A DNA stretch of 64,000 nt from Bosea sp. BIWAKO-01 (GTDB lineage: Bacteria > Pseudomonadota > Alphaproteobacteria > Rhizobiales > Beijerinckiaceae): the NCBI RefSeq assembly GCF_001748145.1, contig NZ_BCQA01000001.1:6226501-6290500 (forward strand). Direction: 5' to 3'. A program made the position numbers and the translations under genes. This document shows positions 62,011 through 64,000 of the stretch, piece by piece. A model generated the notes under the pieces. It did not search any database. It worked only from the letters and a program-made list of their open reading frames with translations, and was not told the DNA's origin. The first letter of the stretch is position 1. Each line of letters starts with the position of its first letter.

Positions 62011-63587
62011 GCTCGTTTCACGTCGTAGAATTGCGCGAAGCCAATACGCATCCCGGCCAATCCGCGATAGGCCGTTTTCTCGTAATAGGCGCCGAGCGGG
62101 ATATAGGGCACCTCGACGAAGAACTGCTTCTGGATTTCGGCGCAGATCGCTTTTTGGGCGGGGATATCCTTGGCCGCGAACCAGTCGAGGCGCAGCTCTT
62201 CCAGGCGCGGCGATTTCGGCCAGCCGAACCAGGCCTGGTCGCCATTGCCACGGATGCCGAGCTGGCTGGCGGGATCGAAATTATTGGTGCCGTTCAGATA
62301 GGTGAAGAAGATGTTCCAGCCGCCCTTGTCGATGGGCTGTTTGCTGGCGCGGCGCTGAACAACGCTGCCCCAGTCGGTCGAGACCAGGTCCACGTTCATC
62401 CCGCATTTCTGCAGCGCGTCCGCCGCCACCATCGCCAGCGCATGGGTCGAGGGATAATCGGTCGGGTCAAGCAGCACGATGCGCTCACCCTTGTAACCGG
62501 CGGCCGCAAGCTCGCGCCTGACCGCCGCGAAATCCCGCTTGCCGACCAGAACCTCCGTTCCGGCCGTGGTCGCGAGCGGCGTGTCCGGGCTGAACACGCC
62601 GACATGGTCCTTCCACATCGAGCGTTCCTCGCCGGCGACCGCCGTCATGAACTCGCTCTGGTCGATGGCGCCAAGCAGCGCGCGTCGGATCGCGGGATTA
62701 TCGAACGGCGGGAGGAGACTGTTGAAGCGCAGGCAGCCGATGCCGCCGGCCGGATCAAGGCCTTCGACCTTCACGCCGGTCTTGGCTCGAAGCACCCCCA
62801 GCAGATCCGGTGTCGGGTTCTGCCACCAGTCGATCTCGCCGGTGCTGAGGGCGTTCGCCGCCGTCGACGGGTCGGGCATGATGCGCCACTCAACCCGGTC
62901 GAAGAACACGGTCTTGGGGCCGGCAGTGAAGGTGGCGGAGCCATCCGGCCGGGGCACATAGCCTGCAAATCTCTCATAGACCGCCAATGCGCCCGGCACC
63001 CGCTCGTCGGCCTTGAAGCGGTACGGGCCGCTGCCGACCATCTCCGTCACCTGCTTGTTGGGGTCGGTCAGCGCCAGCCGTTCCGGCATGATGCAGGGCA
63101 TCGAGGTCCCGGTCTTGCCTAGCGCTGCCGGAAGCAGCGGGAACGGCCGCTTCAGGCGGAATTTCACGACGCGGTCGGATTCGGCCGACAGTTCGTCCGT
63201 CGCATCCATCAAGGCCCGGCCGAAGGCATCGCGGGCGGAAAAACGACGGATGCTCGGCACCACGTCCTGTGCCCGCACCGGCTCGCCATCATGAAAGCGC
63301 AGGCCCTCGCGCAAGGTCAGTCGCCAGGTCTTGCCGTCATCCTCGATCGTATGGCCCGCCACCATCTGGGGCTCGAAACCATAATCGGCGTTCTGGCCAT
63401 AGAGCGTATCGAAGACGAGATAGCCGTGATTGCGCGTCACCGTCGCCGTGGTCCAGACCGGATCGACGATCGCGACATCCGCCTCGGGAACGAATTTCAG
63501 GACTTTTGCCGGCTGCGCGAGGCTGGGCCTTGCGATCGCTGAGACGGCGGCGCCCGCGGCAGCGCCCAGAAATGTCCGACGCTTCAT
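62007..63587 (-). CDS. ABC transporter substrate-binding protein (SBP_bac_5), Tat-type signal
   Basis: A 526-residue exported protein. The N-terminus MKRRTFLGAAAGAAVSAIA has a twin-Arg RRTFL motif and Ala-rich region ending ARPSLAQ, suggesting Tat export. Family blocks: KTWRLTLREGLRFHDGEPVR (cluster C motif), DNPAIRRALLGAIDQSEFM, and the C-terminal VEVPYIPLGAYYEKTAYRGL. Start at 63587 follows CGGAAGGTCTCAAGC; the longer frame upstream is not protein-like. It couples to the M81 peptidase gene. No permease or ATPase genes are within the window. Confidence 0.9.
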   Translation of the reverse strand: MKRRTFLGAAAGAAVSAIARPSLAQPAKVLKFVPEADVAIVDPVWTTATVTRNHGYLVFDTLYGQNADYGFEPQMVAGHTIEDDGKTWRLTLREGLRFHDGEPVRAQDVVPSIRRFSARDAFGRALMDATDELSAESDRVVKFRLKRPFPLLPAALGKTGTSMPCIMPERLALTDPNKQVTEMVGSGPYRFKADERVPGALAVYERFAGYVPRPDGSATFTAGPKTVFFDRVEWRIMPDPSTAANALSTGEIDWWQNPTPDLLGVLRAKTGVKVEGLDPAGGIGCLRFNSLLPPFDNPAIRRALLGAIDQSEFMTAVAGEERSMWKDHVGVFSPDTPLATTAGTEVLVGKRDFAAVRRELAAAGYKGERIVLLDPTDYPSTHALAMVAADALQKCGMNVDLVSTDWGSVVQRRASKQPIDKGGWNIFFTYLNGTNNFDPASQLGIRGNGDQAWFGWPKSPRLEELRLDWFAAKDIPAQKAICAEIQKQFFVEVPYIPLGAYYEKTAYRGLAGMRIGFAQFYDVKRA

Positions 63588-64000
63588 GCTTGAGACCTTC
63601 CGTATCCAGCAGCGCTGCGATGTCGGCAGACCGATCCTAGAGCGCCGGAAAGAACGCGTGCAAGGCGCGCAGCGCAAAGCGGCCCTCGCGAACCCGCCAT
63701 AGTTTGTGCAACTGCTCGTTCGGTAGACCGAGCCCGAGCCTCCCGCACTCGGGATGGCGTCCTTGTCGGGGTTGCCGCCCCAGCCGGCTGCCGTGCCGGC
63801 GGCGCAGCACACTGACCTTCGCCCAGCCGACCACGTTCTGCTCGACCAGCGCCCGCGCGACAGGACGATGCGTTATTTAACATCTTAATTATGCAACCTC
63901 TCCGTGGCATCGACGGCAAATCCCGTATTGCCGCGAGAGTTCCGCTGCCCTAGTTGTCGCGGCTGGCATGCGGTGCGGCGGCGACTCAGTCCTCTCCGCG
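63588..64000. other. Right edge, no gene seen
   Basis: The upstream region of the binding-protein gene. An AT-rich spot at 63870-63895 (TTATTTAACATCTTAATTAT) may be promoter DNA. No frame with recognisable protein. Confidence 0.4.

Noticed and set aside
1..64000. CRISPR arrays, rRNA and tRNA genes
   Set aside because: No regularly spaced direct repeats and no RNA gene consensus were found on reading both strands.

Overview
The window is high-GC chromosomal DNA from an alphaproteobacterium, most likely a member of the Hyphomicrobiales (Rhizobiales) such as a Bosea-like soil or plant-associated genus. This is inferred from protein styles (DUF1127, DUF2092, small Cys-containing secreted proteins), Entner-Doudoroff metabolism, many solute-binding ABC importers and RIME-like intergenic repeats. 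No rRNA, tRNA or CRISPR array was seen.

Layout. 0-4 kb: Entner-Doudoroff dehydratase (edd) diverges from an M24 peptidase. 4.1-5.4 kb: an IS3-family (IS407-type) element with a programmed -1 frameshift, next to fragments of a secreted-protein gene. 5.6-9.3 kb: small secreted protein, arylamine N-acetyltransferase with a Glu in the catalytic-Asp position, and a tandem flavin-nucleotide-binding gene pair. 9.3-15.5 kb: an oligopeptide-type ABC operon (LysR, 2-hydroxyacid dehydrogenase, binding protein, two permeases, no ATPase), faced by the 3' stump of another binding-protein gene. 15.8-24 kb: small genes, DUF2270 and DUF2092 proteins, an O-methyltransferase, an ICMT-type membrane methyltransferase, a hemolysin III/PAQR protein. 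24.7-34 kb: class III cyclase with a repeat-rich C-terminus, a vanadium-haloperoxidase/PAP2-like gene paired with a glutamic (G1) peptidase-like gene, and a polysaccharide-synthase-like cluster (GT2, HlyD-type protein, TackOD1 zinc ribbon).

35.8-44.2 kb is an accessory block holding three copies of one 1548-bp IS1182-type element. All three have 4-bp target duplications and share a 14-bp target motif. Between them sit a DUF4242-cyclase fusion, a GNAT acetyltransferase and argC. argC is preceded by what looks like a complete transcription attenuator: an Arg-rich leader peptide, mutually exclusive hairpins and an intrinsic terminator.

44.4-50.7 kb is a LysR-controlled polyamine/opine-type ABC importer operon. 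It ends in two small genes that I tentatively relate to the two domains of cucumopine synthase. 50.7-52.1 kb is decayed DNA with a wrbA remnant. 52-64 kb is more conserved chromosome: DEDDh exonuclease, MFS_3 exporter, Inh-type lipoprotein, tex, and an M81 metallopeptidase translationally coupled to an oligopeptide-binding protein.

Two families of short dispersed intergenic repeats (a ~97-bp element in three copies and a ~51-bp RIME-like palindrome in two) and a third motif associated with the IS insertions are also present. The best candidates for undescribed biology are the argC attenuator, the split cucumopine-synthase-like operon, the haloperoxidase-G1 peptidase pair, and the repeat-targeting IS.
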